Of a stretch of 64,000 nucleotides of DNA, positions 45,307-58,159 are shown one piece after another (within the stretch, counting starts at the first letter, position 1; each line of letters begins with the position of its first letter). The stretch is from Panax quinquefolius (lineage: Eukaryota; Streptophyta; Magnoliopsida; Apiales; Araliaceae): assembly GCA_020205615.1 (NCBI GenBank), contig CM035167.1, forward strand, positions 61,321,436 through 61,385,435. Direction: 5' to 3'. The position numbers were made by a program, and so were the translations under genes. The notes beneath the pieces were generated by a model. The model had not been told where the DNA came from. It saw only the letters and a program-made list of their open reading frames with translations, and searched no databases.

Positions 45307-46720
45307 TTATGAAATTTCGTCCTCGAAATCGACGACGTACTGTGTGTGTTTCAAAAGGTGAGGATACCTCGCTTTCATTTCCGCTTCCAATTCCTGTGTC
45401 ATTTCTCTATAAAGATGATTCCTCCACAAACTTTAACTTGTGGTATGACCTTTTCATGCGCAGGGACATGCTCCTTCCTATCCAAGATCTTAACAGTATC
45501 TCCTCATACGCTAAGTCTTCTATTATTTCGTCCTGCTTCTAACTCTATAACGTGGTTCGGTCTTTCACATATTTACGAAGTATGATATGTGAAACACATT
45601 ATGAACACGAGACATACTTTGAGGTAACGCAAGTCTATAGGCTACATTTCTACTACTTGGCCAAGAATTTGAAATGGACCAATAAATCGTGGATCGAGCT
45701 TTCTCTCTCTTCCCAAATCTTGTAACTCCCTTCCATGGAGCAACTCGCAACAATACATGATCCCCTACACTAAATTCCACGCCCTTTCGATGAAGATCCG
45801 CATAACTCTTTTGTCGATCTTGTGCCGCTTTGTATACGCTTGTCGAATCATTTGGATCTTTTCGGTAGTCATATCGTATTAACTCGGTCCCAACAATGTT
45901 GCTTCACCCACCTCATCCCAACATATCGAGAGAACGACATTTTCGGCCCATATAATGCTTCAATGGAGCCACACCTATACTTGCCTCGATAACTGTTGTT
46001 GTTGTAGGAGAATTCCACCAATGGTAAATACTTATCCTAACCGCCTTTGAAGTCTAGGACACGTAGTCTTAATAGATCTTCAAGAGTTTGAATAGTCCTC
46101 TCTCGATTGTCCGTCTGCTTGAGGATGGTATGCCAACTAAATCGCAAACTGCGCTCATAGCTTTTTGCAAGCTAACCCAAAATCTTGAAGTGAATCTTGG
46201 GTCACGATCCAAACTATGGATACCGCATGCCATGCAACCTCACAATCTCATTCACGCATATACTAGCAAGACGCTCAAGGAATAAGTCTCCGTGACGGCA
46301 AGAAATGAGCAGACTTGGTTAATCTATCAACAATAACCCAAATAGCATTGATGCCTTGAGAAACCGTAGAAGACCCGTAATCGAAATCCATGGTAATATG
46401 TTCCCACTTCCATTTCGAATCTCAAGTGGTTGCAACGGACCCTTTTAGGTACTAGATGCTCCGCCTTTTACACGCTGACAAGTTAAACACATCGAGATAA
46501 ACTTTGCAATCTCTCTCTTCATATTGTTCCACCAAAATGTATGTCAAGATCACGATACATTTTAGTACTTCCGTGATGGATTGCAAATGGTGTATCAGTG
46601 CCTCCATCATAATCTTGTACTTCAAATCGTAGTCGTTAGAACACAAAGTCTAGAGTGGACTCAAGTATTCCTTCTTCATCAATTCTCGCCCCTAATAGCT
46701 CCTTCTTGTACTTTCTTCTT
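45307..46720 (-). pseudogene. Element E integrase and C-terminal tail (frameshifted)
   Basis: Minus-strand pieces, 5' to 3': [11 protein letters not shown] (about 46500-46460, end of the zinc domain), LDRDPRFTSRFWVSLQKAMS (about 46220-46160, corresponds to the SDRDxRFTS block with the second Asp), YHWWNSPTTTT, IEASIGVAPLKHYMGRKCR, EFSVGDHVLLRVAPWKGVTR (about 45780-45720), NVAYRLALPQSMSRVHNVFH, and a FEDEIS tail with TAA at 45307-45309 before the polypurine tract. At least six frame breaks. The catalytic Glu segment is garbled. Confidence 0.78.
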
Positions 46721-46779
46721 CATACGATCATCACCCGGCCTGCGGGCTTGAGCAACCTTAACTTTTTCTATTAAAGTCG

Positions 46780-48160
46780 GCTCTATGCGATACTTGACAT
46801 CATCGCACTCTGCTCCTCGCATATGATCTTCTCTCACTCAACGCCACGCCTACCACGCTCGCTTTTCCAGATGGTATCAATAGTGTGGTCGTAGTCTTTC
46901 AATAGCTCGAGCCAACGTCACGCCACGCCGCATGTCGAGTTCTTCTTTTTGAGTGAAGAAATATTTAAGGCTTTTATGGTCCTAATATATCTCCACTTTC
47001 TCCCCATATAGATAAGTGCCTCCATATCTTTAATACGAAAACGATCACCGCTAACTCTAGATCATGAGTAGGATAATTCCTCTCATACTCTTTTAAGTTG
47101 TCGCGAGGCATAGGCTATGACTTTCCCACGCTGCATGAGAACACATCCTAACCCTTTGCCTCAAGCATCATCAGAGATAACAAATCCATCCGAACCAGAT
47201 GGTATTGTTAGAACAGTGCCAAATAAGTCTCCTCTTAAGCTCTTGAAACTCTTCTCGCATTCTTCGCTCCAAACGAATTTTGTATCCTTCCGAAAGTTAG
47301 TCGAAGTTAATGGAGTAGCGATTCGAGAAAACCCTTCCACTAATCTCCGATAATAACCAAATTTAAGCCCAAAAACTACGTATTTCAACACCGACTTTGC
47401 TGTTCTAAACTTTGTATTGCTTCAATCTTCACGGATCAACAGATACTCCATGTTTCGACACCACGCGCCCAAGGAATGCTACTTCCTCAAGCCGTAACTC
47501 GTGATTTCTTCAATTTGGCATATAGTTTGTTTTCACGGGTTTCGAGTACCAAATTTCAAATGGTGCTCATGATCTTCACGACTTTTGGAATATATGAGGA
47601 TGTCATCAATAAAACAACAACGAACCGATCCAAATATTCCTCAAATACTCGGCTTCATCATATCCATGAAAGTCAGCAGAGCATTAGTCAATCCGAAAGA
47701 CATGACTAAGAATTCATAATGCCCATACCGAAGTTCTAAAGGCGCCTTTGGAATATCCTCGCCTAATCTTCACCGATGATATCCGTAATCTAAGATCGAT
47801 TTTTGAAAAGAATTGTGCCCTCAGAATCGGGTCAAACAAGTCATCAATACGAGGTAGAGGATACCTATTCTTGATGGTGACATGGTTCAATTCCCGATAG
47901 TCAATACAAAGTCGATACTCCGCCTTTTCTTCTTCTTTACTTAATAAAACAGAGCACCCCAAGGAGATGTACTAGACGAATGAAACCGATGTCCAACAAT
48001 TCCTCGTAGTTGACCTTTAACTCCTCAAGTTCAATAGAGCCATTCGATATGGGTTTTAGAAATGGGCTTTGTACCAGTTTCAAGATCAATAAAGAATTCA
48101 ACTTCACGCTCGGGGTAGACCGAAGTTCTTCAGAAATACGCCAGAAAGTCAATAACAACA
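46780..48160 (-). pseudogene. Element E reverse transcriptase and RNase H (frameshifted)
   Basis: Minus strand: ISNGSIELEELKVNYEELLD (about 48055-48000), then [29 protein letters not shown] (47925-47840), FFSKIDLR (47810), [14 protein letters not shown] (about 47720-47680), FIDDILIYSK (about 47610-47580, catalytic box) and GFSRIATPLT (47320). FVWSEECEKSFKSLRGDL and DGFVISDDA follow (47270-47165), then [23 protein letters not shown] (47160-47090) and LELLKDYDHTID (46910). RNase H is recognisable but its first Asp region reads ISDDA. Multiple indels, often where other copies have CAG/CTG. Confidence 0.8.
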
Positions 48161-48239
48161 GAAATATTATTCAAATTTGACGTGTCTTTATTCAAATCCA
48201 TAACATGGGCTAAGAAAGCTTGACATCCGCTTTTCAATA

Positions 48240-48647
48240 AACGAATAGCTTTTATGATTAGATATGACAAAGGATTGATTTTAATGGTTTAGTTGCTTTG
48301 AATTGCATAACAAAGTCAAGTTAGAATATGAAAACTAACAACCTTACGAAAACAATCAATTTTGGCATGATGAGTAGTTAACCAATCAATCCCTAAAATC
48401 ACATCAAAAGCAAGTATCTTTAAAGAGATAAGGTCAATGTAAGGTAATGGTGCCAACTTGAATCAAACAAGATTTATAAACAAAGGATGTGATGAAAGTT
48501 TCTCCTAACTGAGTTTCCACAGATAGTCAAAGTCTAATTTCTCTCCTGAGTCAAGTTTAAACGCTGAGCACAAGCAGAGAGAGATAAATGAATGGGTAGC
48601 ACCCCAGATCAAGTAAGGTATAAACTTCGCAAGAATTTATAAATAGC
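48240..48647 (-). pseudogene. Element E protease (degenerate)
   Basis: The DNA aligns with C's protease (7174-7542): 'aaaatcacatcaaa(a/g)gcaagtat' encodes the reverse of ILAFDVILGIDW, and 'ggcatgatgagtagttaacc' the WLTTHHA segment. Frames change at least four times and no open stretch survives. Confidence 0.68.
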
Positions 48648-49140
48648 TTACCCGTGATCACCTCGTTTGGTTCCTCGATTTTGACCAAATACAACAAACG
48701 CCTCTTCCCGAATCGCTGACTTTGACTTTTCTCGGGACAGTTTTTGAGTCACCGTCCTCACACGAACTAGGTTTCGCCATCGCATAATCTCGAGCGATAT
48801 GTCCTTCCTTTCCACAATTATAGCATACCTTGAATCGTTAGGGGCGCTGGACCGATATGTCCTCTTTTCCGTGATTTGTAGCATATGACCGGTGGTCGTT
48901 TCTCCTCCCTTAACCGCTTGCTTGTCACGCAAGACCGCTGCCTTCACACGGTCGTTGTTAAATCTCCTTTTTAAAATCTCCTCCCGACTCGCTTCTTCTA
49001 TTTTCACGGCTATGATTACCACCAGAGTGGTTACCATTTTTGTCCGTCTGCTTTTCTCCGCCGGTTATCATTATTCTGCTGATCGCTATCTCTGTACGAT
49101 CCTCGTTATGGTCCTCAACGACCATACTTCAAGTATCTCG
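48648..49140 (-). pseudogene. Element E gag zinc-knuckle region (degenerate)
   Basis: ORF 48648-49037 is a frame-shifted reading of the knuckle region. In other frames YAIIVERKDIS corresponds to CYNCGKEGHI and TTGHMLQITEKRTYRSS to CYKCGKRGHI. The homologous linker (EEASREEILKRRFNNDRV) aligns with B 32745-32790. Confidence 0.6.
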
Positions 49141-50031
49141 CCTAATAATTGAGCCCTCGCTTACAACATCCGAATAGAGAGAAAGTTTTATGAGAAATGA
49201 GATATCGACGATGCCGTGTTTCAAACCTCTAAGAAACATCGCCATACGCGCTCCTCATTCTCCACCAAATGAGGTGCAAACTCGATAACTCGCAAACTTT
49301 GCCTCGCATCGAGACACCGCCATGTTGTTTTGCTTCTAATCTAATGAACTCCACTTCCTTCATACGACGAACACTTTCGTGAAAGTATTTGTCATTAAAT
49401 AGTTTCAAACGCTTCCCAAGACATGCCGAAAAGCGGCCGATGGGTACGCTTCACGCATCTCCCACCAAAGAGTCCGCCTTTCGCCACTTTATATAAAGGT
49501 GGCGAATGGAACCTTCGTTCTCCGCATCCCAAGACATCGAATATCTTGGTAATTTGCTTTGACCCATGTTTCCGCCATGATCGGATCCGCTTTCCTTAAA
49601 TTCGTGGTCCCAACTTTTGAACTCGCTTGGGTCGTGACAACCCGTGAATTGCTATCATTTCCTCCTCAGATTTTGAACACGAAGTCTCCTCGTCTCGATT
49701 TTGCATGAAACTGCAAAAAGCTTCTAAACATCCCCTCGCTCATCATCTCGCCAAAGGGTGTTGTTCACAGAGGAACATTGCCACTGCTGCACGCTCTCCC
49801 TCGCTGGTGAGTACAAAGCGCTCTCTACTGGCCTCATTTCCATTGTTAATATTCTCACGACATTCTCAAATACCGCCATAAAACAAGGGTTAATTAAGGA
49901 AATCAATATATCACATAATATCCTTATATACCGACCAACTAAAAAATAAGCTTAGTAGGACACACTAGCGAAGGATTTACTCTGCCTCCCTCCTAGTTCT
50001 ATTCCCCGATCTCCGCCAGAGATCATATCCC
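49141..50031 (-). pseudogene. Element E gag (degenerate)
   Basis: Minus-strand remnants of the family gag core: WVKANYQDIRCLGMR-like frameshifted text at 49590-49520, where DNA reads accaagatattcgatgtcttggg (=TKIFDVLG) as in C and B, followed by a KVPFAT-equivalent. A start near 49879 is possible but not established. Upstream of the core is 'gcgaggggatgtttagaagc' shared with B. Confidence 0.6.
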
Positions 50032-50049
50032 TAAGCTCGATACCAACCG
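50032..50049 (-). promoter_or_regulatory. Primer-binding site of element E
   Basis: Minus GGTTGGTATCGAGCTTA adjoining the LTR end. Same site as in B. Confidence 0.68.
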
Positions 50050-50050
50050 C

Positions 50051-52231
50051 GACGCCCCAAAATAGGTATACATCACCCATTCCGAGTTGTCAATACATGG
50101 TATGTAAACAACTACAACTTTATTATTACAACAAGAAAACTCAGAGTTTGAATACAAATATTATCTTCTAGACAATATCTATACTCAAATAAATCCTCAT
50201 CACATTTATTGATACATTATTTTACAAAAATGGTGAGGACTACTAAACAACTCTCTCTAAAACCTTCATTCCATACCCCCCGACTGCATCGCTTATATTC
50301 TCGCCTCCCGAGAAGAAAAAATGGAACAAAAGGAAAAGGGTGAGCTCAACTAGCCCAAGAAAGAATATTATGACTAAGATAATATACAACAAATTATCGT
50401 TAGTCTTCAACAGGAAAAATCTAATAGAATACAATAGACAACAAATTTTAAATCAATATTCGCAGCTGAAATAATAATTCATTGAAGAGTTAAGTAGAGA
50501 ATGCAAACTACTATCTTCTATGTATGAATTTAAAAGTTCATCGCTCATCTTTTATCCCCGTAACATCAATCAATATATATCCGAATCAAATATTCATCTT
50601 TGCACTACAGCCCAAAGATATTCATCACCGGGTCATGTTCATCTAAACACTGCTCATCTTTGCACTACGGGCCAAAGATATTCTTCAGAAATCATTCATC
50701 TTTGCACTACAGTGCCAAAGATATTCCATAATATCATCATTTAAGACCGAGATGATGAAAATATTTTTAAAGAAACGAATCCAAAGGAAACAAAATGACA
50801 AGGATTAAGGATTAAGGATTCGTATTTTGTTTTATCCATGTTCAAAAATACCTCAAAAATAATCATAGTGGTGTAAAATTCAAGAATGATCAAAACATGG
50901 ATACAATCAAAGCTAGTATCCATAATAGATATTTTGGACAAAAAGAAGAAATTTCATTTTTCTATGAATAGTGCCGTATTCGTGAATAAGATCAGATATT
51001 CGTGAATAGTGCCGATACATGAATAGTAACTCACACACCAAAAGATAGAAATTTCACAAAAACATCTTCACGCTTCATAATAGTACTGTGAATAAGAATC
51101 GTGAATAAGAACTCAAATAGTAAACTCCAATATCATGAATAGTAATCCCAAAAAGTTCCAAATTTGATAAAAAGTTTCAACTAATATTTCAAAGATAATG
51201 ATATTGAAGAAATAATATCATTTGAGAAGAAAATAACATCCTTTACCTCGAAAGATTAAGACTTCTAAATTCGAATACCGGGTATAAAGTAATCAAGGAA
51301 ACTTGCACCATCTAACAATACTCAAAGTATACTCAAAATACTCACAAGAATACGCCGATAATATAGAGAGAGAAAACTTCAGCTTCGTGTGATTTTCAAT
51401 TCTAACCCAAGCACCCTATTTATAGAAAATGCTTAGAACACCAAAAGCGTAAAATTTAATAAAATATTAATATATATTATAAATTTCCTACGCCAACCTT
51501 CCAAGAACTGAATTCAGCTCATTCAACACACATGTGTAACACACCATAATGAAAAAAAAACGTTTTTGTTATTTAAAATATTTTAAACTTCCAAAATCAA
51601 TTATTTTGAGCTTCGAACTTCAATAATTCATAATAAATAGCCCTTTTATCAAAAATTCAAATCTCGCGAGTTTTTATAGGAAATTCAATTCTCTACAACT
51701 TTGCGTAAGAAAGTTTTTCCAAATTCCAAATGTAAATTGACCAAATCCATAAACCATTTATTTTATTGTGCTATAATCAAATTTCAAATAATAAATGGGG
51801 TCCACCGACATGTTTAATATGTTTTAAACATTTATTGCAACAAAATACTCTTCCTCCTCAGATACTCATATATCCCACATTCGTTGTAAAAAATATCACC
51901 ATTATTATATTATTAAAATATAATAATATATTTAAATGAATTATTTTATCGTAAAAAGATAAAATTTCAATTTTCAACAATTGTCACATTAAAAATTTCT
52001 CCATCTATATCCACATAAAATCAATATTTTCTCATCATATGAATTAATAATTAATTATTCACAAATAATATTACGTAATCACAATATCGACAACCGTGCA
52101 GCTTCCTGTGAAAGAGGGGCTTTCCAATAAGAATTTCTCCTTATCGCGCAAATTAGGTGACCAAACCTCCCTTAGATGTAACTTTCTAGACATTGCCAAT
52201 AATGTTATCTAATAATATTATTCGATAATAT
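50051..52231 (-). repeat. 5' LTR of element E (5' end missing)
   Basis: Matches 42577-44771 of E's 3' LTR and ends at ttcgataatat, after which F's LTR begins. About 525 bp (equivalent to 44772-45296), including the TGTAAGACC terminus, are lost. TATA at 51416-51425; minisatellite about 50965-51145; hairpin array about 50592-50722. Confidence 0.87.
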
Positions 52232-55218
52232 TCTCGACTTTTGGTCGTTAATAATAATACATTCAACCTCTAATTTTACATCATTAAACGATAATACAAC
52301 CATTGAAATTTGTGGAATAATTAAAATTTTCTATTACAAACTATCCTCGCTCCCAAAACCTTCAACCTTTACATCTAAATATCTCGTAATCATTTTAATA
52401 CTACAATAGTTTACATTCGCAAAACAATATTACAATTCAACATTAATACATTATTCAAACATTAGACATGGTTTACAAGAATAACAACTTAGCTAGGATA
52501 TTAAATCTTCATATATCACTTTTGATCCATAACAATCAAGTAGCACATAAAGCGTTACCTTCAATTCTTGAATCAAGAAAATGGTTATTTGCAAGAATGA
52601 GCTCGACAAATTTCAAAGAAAATCTAATAGCTTTTCATGCATCACGAAGCAGCATATAATAACATGCTCAACATACAAGAATAATCATAAACAAACATAG
52701 CATACATGTTATAGTTCACATAACAACTATAAAGATCGAGTTCCTTACTCAATCAACATTCATAGTTCAATCATCATAGTATATAGATCGACTTTCACAT
52801 TTCATACTTTCGACATATATAATACATCATACACTAAAAATTTTAAAGCGATCATCATCAAGTTCACATAGCAAAAAGGAACCGAAAGACTTGCCTTTTA
52901 CCTGCTTTTTACCAACACGCTAATACTTCGCTATTCCTCAGACAACCTACATCATCATGTGAGATTGATAATAAATAAAATCAATACTCAATCTCATGGT
53001 CAAATTTATTCTAAGACCTTACTTTATCTTATTATCCTTTATAATGTCTTTATAGACATCTAACTATTTTATATGCAACTCGGTTTTATTTTTCATTTTC
53101 ATCACCACACACGCTAGACTATCACACTTGTAGTTTAATGTGCGATATCACACCATTTTATTATACCACTTTGGTTTCAAAAATGCATATTCAACACATT
53201 GTTTACATGTTTAATTTTCCTTCATAAATCAAAAATTACCCTTTTCGATTTCTTTCCATTATTATTCTTGTATTATCATCTTTTCATACTTAGATATCCA
53301 ATATTAGCTATTAGTTAGACACTTTGTATACCAAAGTTTAGAAAACACTATTACTTTTAGGCATTTTATCGAGCACGCATGTGCACACATTAACTTATCT
53401 CAACTCTTGATCTTAAATGGTTAATTATGCATAGAATATGATAACACATATCTATACTCATTACATATGTCAAAACATATTTTTAATCATCAAAATATAT
53501 CATCACCCAAAATCTTAATTCAAATGTAATTATAAAACTCATCTTCACAATTTCTTTAACAAAACGTTGTTTTCGCTTTTAACGTAACTCGCTCATTATA
53601 TGTCCGCTTTTTGTTCCTTCTTATATAGAATTAACCCTTACTCAAAGGTACTACAACCTCATCTAGGCCTTAAAGTCAGACCCTTATCCATCTAAACCAG
53701 ATTCTGTAATTCATCAACTAGTCTAGAAAATTTCATTTTCTGGACATCCTTACTAAACAATTTATTTCGGACATGATCCGGTCCATAAAATGGCTCAATC
53801 TCGCGAGTCTAGCTAGTAAACTTCCATATCTACAACTTTGCAGTTTTAAGTTTCTTCAGATTCAAAACACACGAATTTATATGAATTTTTCAAAGTCAGA
53901 AACCGTAACAGTTTTGATTTTCTGGATGATTATTTTCCTTCTGACCAGCCTTACTTTACTAAAACAGTATATTGCAAGAAATCTACAAAGAGTTTTCATG
54001 TGATTCCACTTTCAGAATATAGCTTACTTCCATATCTTCGATTTGATATAAGGCTCACTTTCTAACTCATTATACCCAAAGAGGTATGAATTTCACAAGA
54101 TATGTCCACAATTACTAAAAACCTACGAATTTTGTTCTTCAAATTTTCTTTCCATTTCATTTTCTTTCTTGAATCCTCTTGTTTGATTCTTGATAATCCA
54201 AGATTAAACCAATACAAACAGATTAAGCATGATCTACTACCCTAGAACATAAATCTACCCAAAAAAAAATCAAGGATTAAATAAGAGTTTAGAAGTTACC
54301 TTCTTCTAGCTTTTTTTTTTTTCTTCTTCTTCTTCTTCTAGCTCATCTCAATTCCTCTATTTCTCTCTCTCTCTCTCAATTTCTCAATACAACTTCTACA
54401 TAACAATTATCTACATTATGAAGAAATATAAAAATATAATTAAAACAAGGAATTTAGATTATAACTTTATTAGTATGAATTTAAGAGAGAGATGGAGATG
54501 ATGATGATGATGGGCTTGTTTTTTTTCTTTTCTCAAAGCTTTCCTTCTTCTTCTTTTTTTCTTCTTCTTCTTCTTCTCCTACAACTCTCTCTAACTCTCT
54601 TTTCTTCTTTGGTTTTGTTTTCTAAAACTAACATACTAACTTGTAGTATATATATATAATATACAATACTAGTAATATATAATATATGTAACTCCTAGTA
54701 ATTATTAGATATACTAATTACTAGTTAATACATAGGTTACACCAATTTGAACTTGAAAAGCCTAAGACCATGTTTGGCAAATACTCATTATTTTAATTAA
54801 TCAATAGCTTAACATCAATCAATCTCATCAAATTGTCACATAATTATATTTACTTGTTAATTATAATTTTGTGTAACAATCATCATGATAACTCATCTAA
54901 TTTAATTATCTCAATTAAATTAGAACTATAACATAAAATTATTATATTAATTAAATTAAATACTAAATATTCATTTAATTAATCTGCTACACTTAATTAC
55001 ATTACTCTATAATCAAAACAAAATTTATTTATTTAACTCAATAAATAATTCAATTAAATATTTATATATATTAAAATTAATATATAACATTCTCTTCACA
55101 TCAATTCACATATTCTACAATATATTATATACACATACTCACACCCAACATATCTCATAAATAATACTTTTATTTATAAAATTCTCATTTATAATTTCTA
55201 AAAATCTGGGATGTCACA
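52232..55218 (-). repeat. 3' LTR of element F
   Basis: Starts (minus) TGTGACATCCCAGATTTTTA at 55218. Contains AT-rich U3, a (GAA)n/GAGA leader (54310-54600), a GAAG|GTAAC donor-like site (54300/54299) and, further along, GGCAAGTCTTTCGG (about 52885). Ends at 52232 where E is truncated. Strongly matches 58197-61153. Confidence 0.85.
54309..54600. repeat. (CTT)n and (CT)n simple repeats in F 3' LTR
   Basis: T-runs with (TTC)n at 54309-54345, (CT)n at 54365-54378, and (TTC)n at 54545-54580 on the plus strand. They are GA-rich in transcription sense. The right LTR has the same at 60258-60290 and 60480-60550. Lysine-rich ORFs across them are artefacts. Confidence 0.8.
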
Positions 55219-55230
55219 TCCTTCCTCCTT
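55219..55230 (-). promoter_or_regulatory. Polypurine tract of element F
   Basis: Minus AAGGAGGAAGGA before TGTGACATCCC, in the context GGAATCCTTATAAGGAGG that A also shows upstream of its 3' LTR. Confidence 0.7.
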
Positions 55231-58143
55231 ATAAGGATTCCGCCTCTAATCACCGAACCCTACCTTACTCAAAGTTTTCTCAAATCTATTCATCAATAAC
55301 TTCAACACATTACCTTAATATAGGTTTTATATTTTCTACTCTCACCATTCTTGATAATAAATTTTATAAGTTTTATTTCATAATATTTACTTAGACTCAA
55401 TTATATTTGAGTATTACATATTCTTTCAATTCGCTCATTATCTTTCTCTAAGGATCATTATCATATATTATATGATCAAACTCTCTGACATTACATTCAC
55501 CCTTCTTTCTAAGAATTTCGTCCTCAAATTTTTTTTTATTTATTTATTTATTAATCTTTATTCATTCAATCTATCAAAGTAGATTTTTACGCCACTACTT
55601 CATTCATTCATTGGTTTCTATAACCACTTTCTTTCCACAAACATCATTCTACAATTATTAAACTTTTCTATTAAAAGTTTCACATTATTCTTTGATAACT
55701 CACATCCTTCTCACTTCAAAATTTCTTTTCTCACTTATTCAACATATCCATCATTCAAAGGTCGATTTTACAACTTACTTCTTTCTTTCTAGGAATACTT
55801 TCCTTTTCACTTCCATCTTCTTGCGTAATAACAAGAATCCTCCACAATTGTTCAATAATTGGGAAGTAGTATGAATAACTCAGGAATTTAAAAGATTCCA
55901 AATCATGCTGAGGGTCACAAGACCATGAACTCTATTCTCTAGGTTTAATAGTGCTTCACCCCTGCTTCTTCACACTTTAAACCCTCTTTGCGCGTAATGT
56001 TTATCAATCACAAAGACTGAAAACACCCTCCGCAAGTACTCTAGGTGATCAACCTATTGTACATGTATTGTATACAAACATTTCAATAAAAAGTATAAAA
56101 CTAAGCGCAACCCCTAATAATAGGGTTGTTCATCTCAGCTTTTCAACATCTAAATCCGCACCAAAACAATTTGGTTTGGCATAACTTCTCAAGAAACTCT
56201 TGAATTTCATGAACATCTTTCAATATTTGTCTAGTCAATCAAATAGCATAGACCTCTACAACAATTCTGGACATCAACCAAAATATACATATACATACAT
56301 ACATATGTATTCTCATATCTCAAAGAAATCTCAAAAATCTTTTTACGACGTTACGATACCGCATTTCGTATTTACAAATTCGCCGAGGATTCCGCTATTT
56401 GGTGATTTTATCATACTACATCATACCATAGTGGGTCGACGATCCTTAGATCACATCCAACACTAGTAATACCGCATTGATGACTCCATCATTTTTATCA
56501 TCTTTGCACTGTGTTATATGATGCATTAATGATATAAAATACATTTTGATATATTGCAAATCATTTTTGTCTAGCCAAAACAATTAGCATAGTATATACT
56601 AATAACAAAGATTGTTGTTAAAAAAACTCATTGGTTCCATCATTTGATCCAATGTTTTTCAAGAAAATAGAAGTGTAAACATCAAAGACGAAGTCAATAA
56701 ATTTCAAAAGTCTAGCATATAGCTAGTAGATTTAGAATACCTATGCTTCCACCATCAACTCCACTTTCTCAGAATGATCCATCGCTTAAAAGATCTATCT
56801 ATTCCTATCATCCTCAATACTCCATTCATAACTTAATTATACCCCAGCTTCATCAAACTTACCACACATTGGAAGTTCAGACTCACCACAATAATATGAG
56901 TTTAAGAACTTATCCTAGTCGTACCATAAAGGCCCATTCACGAGGGGTTCAAAACATAACATATTATTATGAGTCACTTAACTTACCATATGCATTAGTT
57001 TTAAGAACCGCTACTAAATCCTAATAATATCTGCTCTAATCTTAATAGTTTCTAACTATCAAACATACACATGAGAAAAGAATCACCTTTTCACCACATA
57101 TACATAGATAGATAATACACCAACATTCCAATGATTATCAATATGATAAACCGAAAAGCACAAAACCCTCGCCCATACAAAGATTTGTACAACTCAAATG
57201 CCATCACATGAGTCCTCAATTGAAATCCCACCTAACTCTATCTTACTCTTAACTTGTTTTTTCGCTTCGATACGAATTCCTCAGATCACATTATCTATAA
57301 CTCCTCATGAGTTATCTCTGCATTTTTTTATAAGACACCATCTTCATAGCATTAAGCTATAATTATTCAAACATTATAGACCATCTTTCTTTTATAACTT
57401 AAATGCACTACATCGCCGATCTTATTCTATAATCATCTCCTTAAAAATTCTTTTCTTAACTCGTGATCGCTTTTGTTTTACGATCCTCTTTTTTTTCTTT
57501 TCATCATTTACTTACATTATTCGTTATCTCGGCTTTTGGAGTTAGGAAACTCCATTTCTTATCTTTATATCTCTTCAAGATTCTTCTTTGAATCTTCTTG
57601 TTTATATAACAATTCTTCCTTTAAGAATTTCTAACTTCATTTACATTGCTCAACATTTCATTCAAGTTCTACACTTTCATCATACGTATCCACTTTCTAT
57701 ACTTGGTACACATCGAGTCTCTACCAGTTTCAATATGGTACGCTGAGTGGTTTCCCACAAACAACCAACAAACTAGGTTCCGAGTTGCTAGTTCGTATAT
57801 ACCTCCGCTCTATGAAGGAATCATTTAGCCCAGATACCATACATCAACTACGAAAGAGTACAATTGCACCACTTAGATATAACTCTCTATTCTTAACTTC
57901 TTTATCATTCTCTTTTTTATAGACATTGTCTATTTATTATCACCTTACATCCTTATTATTGGAGTTGGGTAACCCCACATTCATATTCCTTATAACTCAT
58001 GCTAGATTCTTCTTTGAATCCTTTCACGCAAGTTTTAATCCTTTATTGTTCAAACTCTATTTGAGCTTATTCGCTCCTTATTTTCACCTCTCTCTTCTAA
58101 GGTTATAGCCTAAGGTACTCTTACCTAAGGTTTCTAACCTATC
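55231..58143 (-). other. Non-coding interior of element F
   Basis: About 2.9 kb without recognisable gag, zinc knuckle, protease, RT, RNase H or integrase in any frame. The longest ORFs (60-93 codons) are AT-rich and unmatched. 55890-56560 resembles part of an A-type LTR. Near the primer site the minus strand reads 'ataggttagaaaccttaggtaagagtacc', similar in style to A's leader. Confidence 0.6.
55890..56560 (-). repeat. Diverged fragment resembling the A-type LTR inside F
   Basis: Shares with the reverse of A's LTR (about 11900-12145) the ordered words ctgagggtc(a/g)(c/t)aagaccatgaact, gta(c/t)attgta(t/c)acaaacatt, cccctaat..taatagggttgttcatctca, and tccgcacca...ttggtttgg. Spacing is similar but identity is modest. 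Confidence 0.6.
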
Positions 58144-58158
58144 GCCTTTGATACCAAC
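58144..58158 (-). promoter_or_regulatory. Primer-binding site of element F
   Basis: Minus TTGGTATCAAAGGC, a close variant of the Met-type site TGGTATCAGAGC. The LTR terminus beside it is not a clean TG...CA. Confidence 0.65.
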
Positions 58159-58159
58159 C

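Larger units (their letters stand above)
42577..52231 (-). mobile_element. Element E: Ty3/gypsy family-2 element with near-full gene order, 5' LTR truncated
   Basis: Minus-strand order: truncated 5' LTR (50051-52231), primer site, gag, zinc knuckle, protease, RT, RNase H, integrase with C-terminal tail, polypurine tract, 3' LTR (42577-45296). Unlike B and C it retains RT and integrase sequence, but with many frameshifts. It lies upstream (right) of D's gag, so it probably inserted in D. Confidence 0.88.

Noticed and set aside
53773..54003. 76-codon hydrophobic ORF that could look like a small membrane protein
   Set aside because: Lies in F's LTR, and the matching stretch of the other LTR (59725-59950) is broken.
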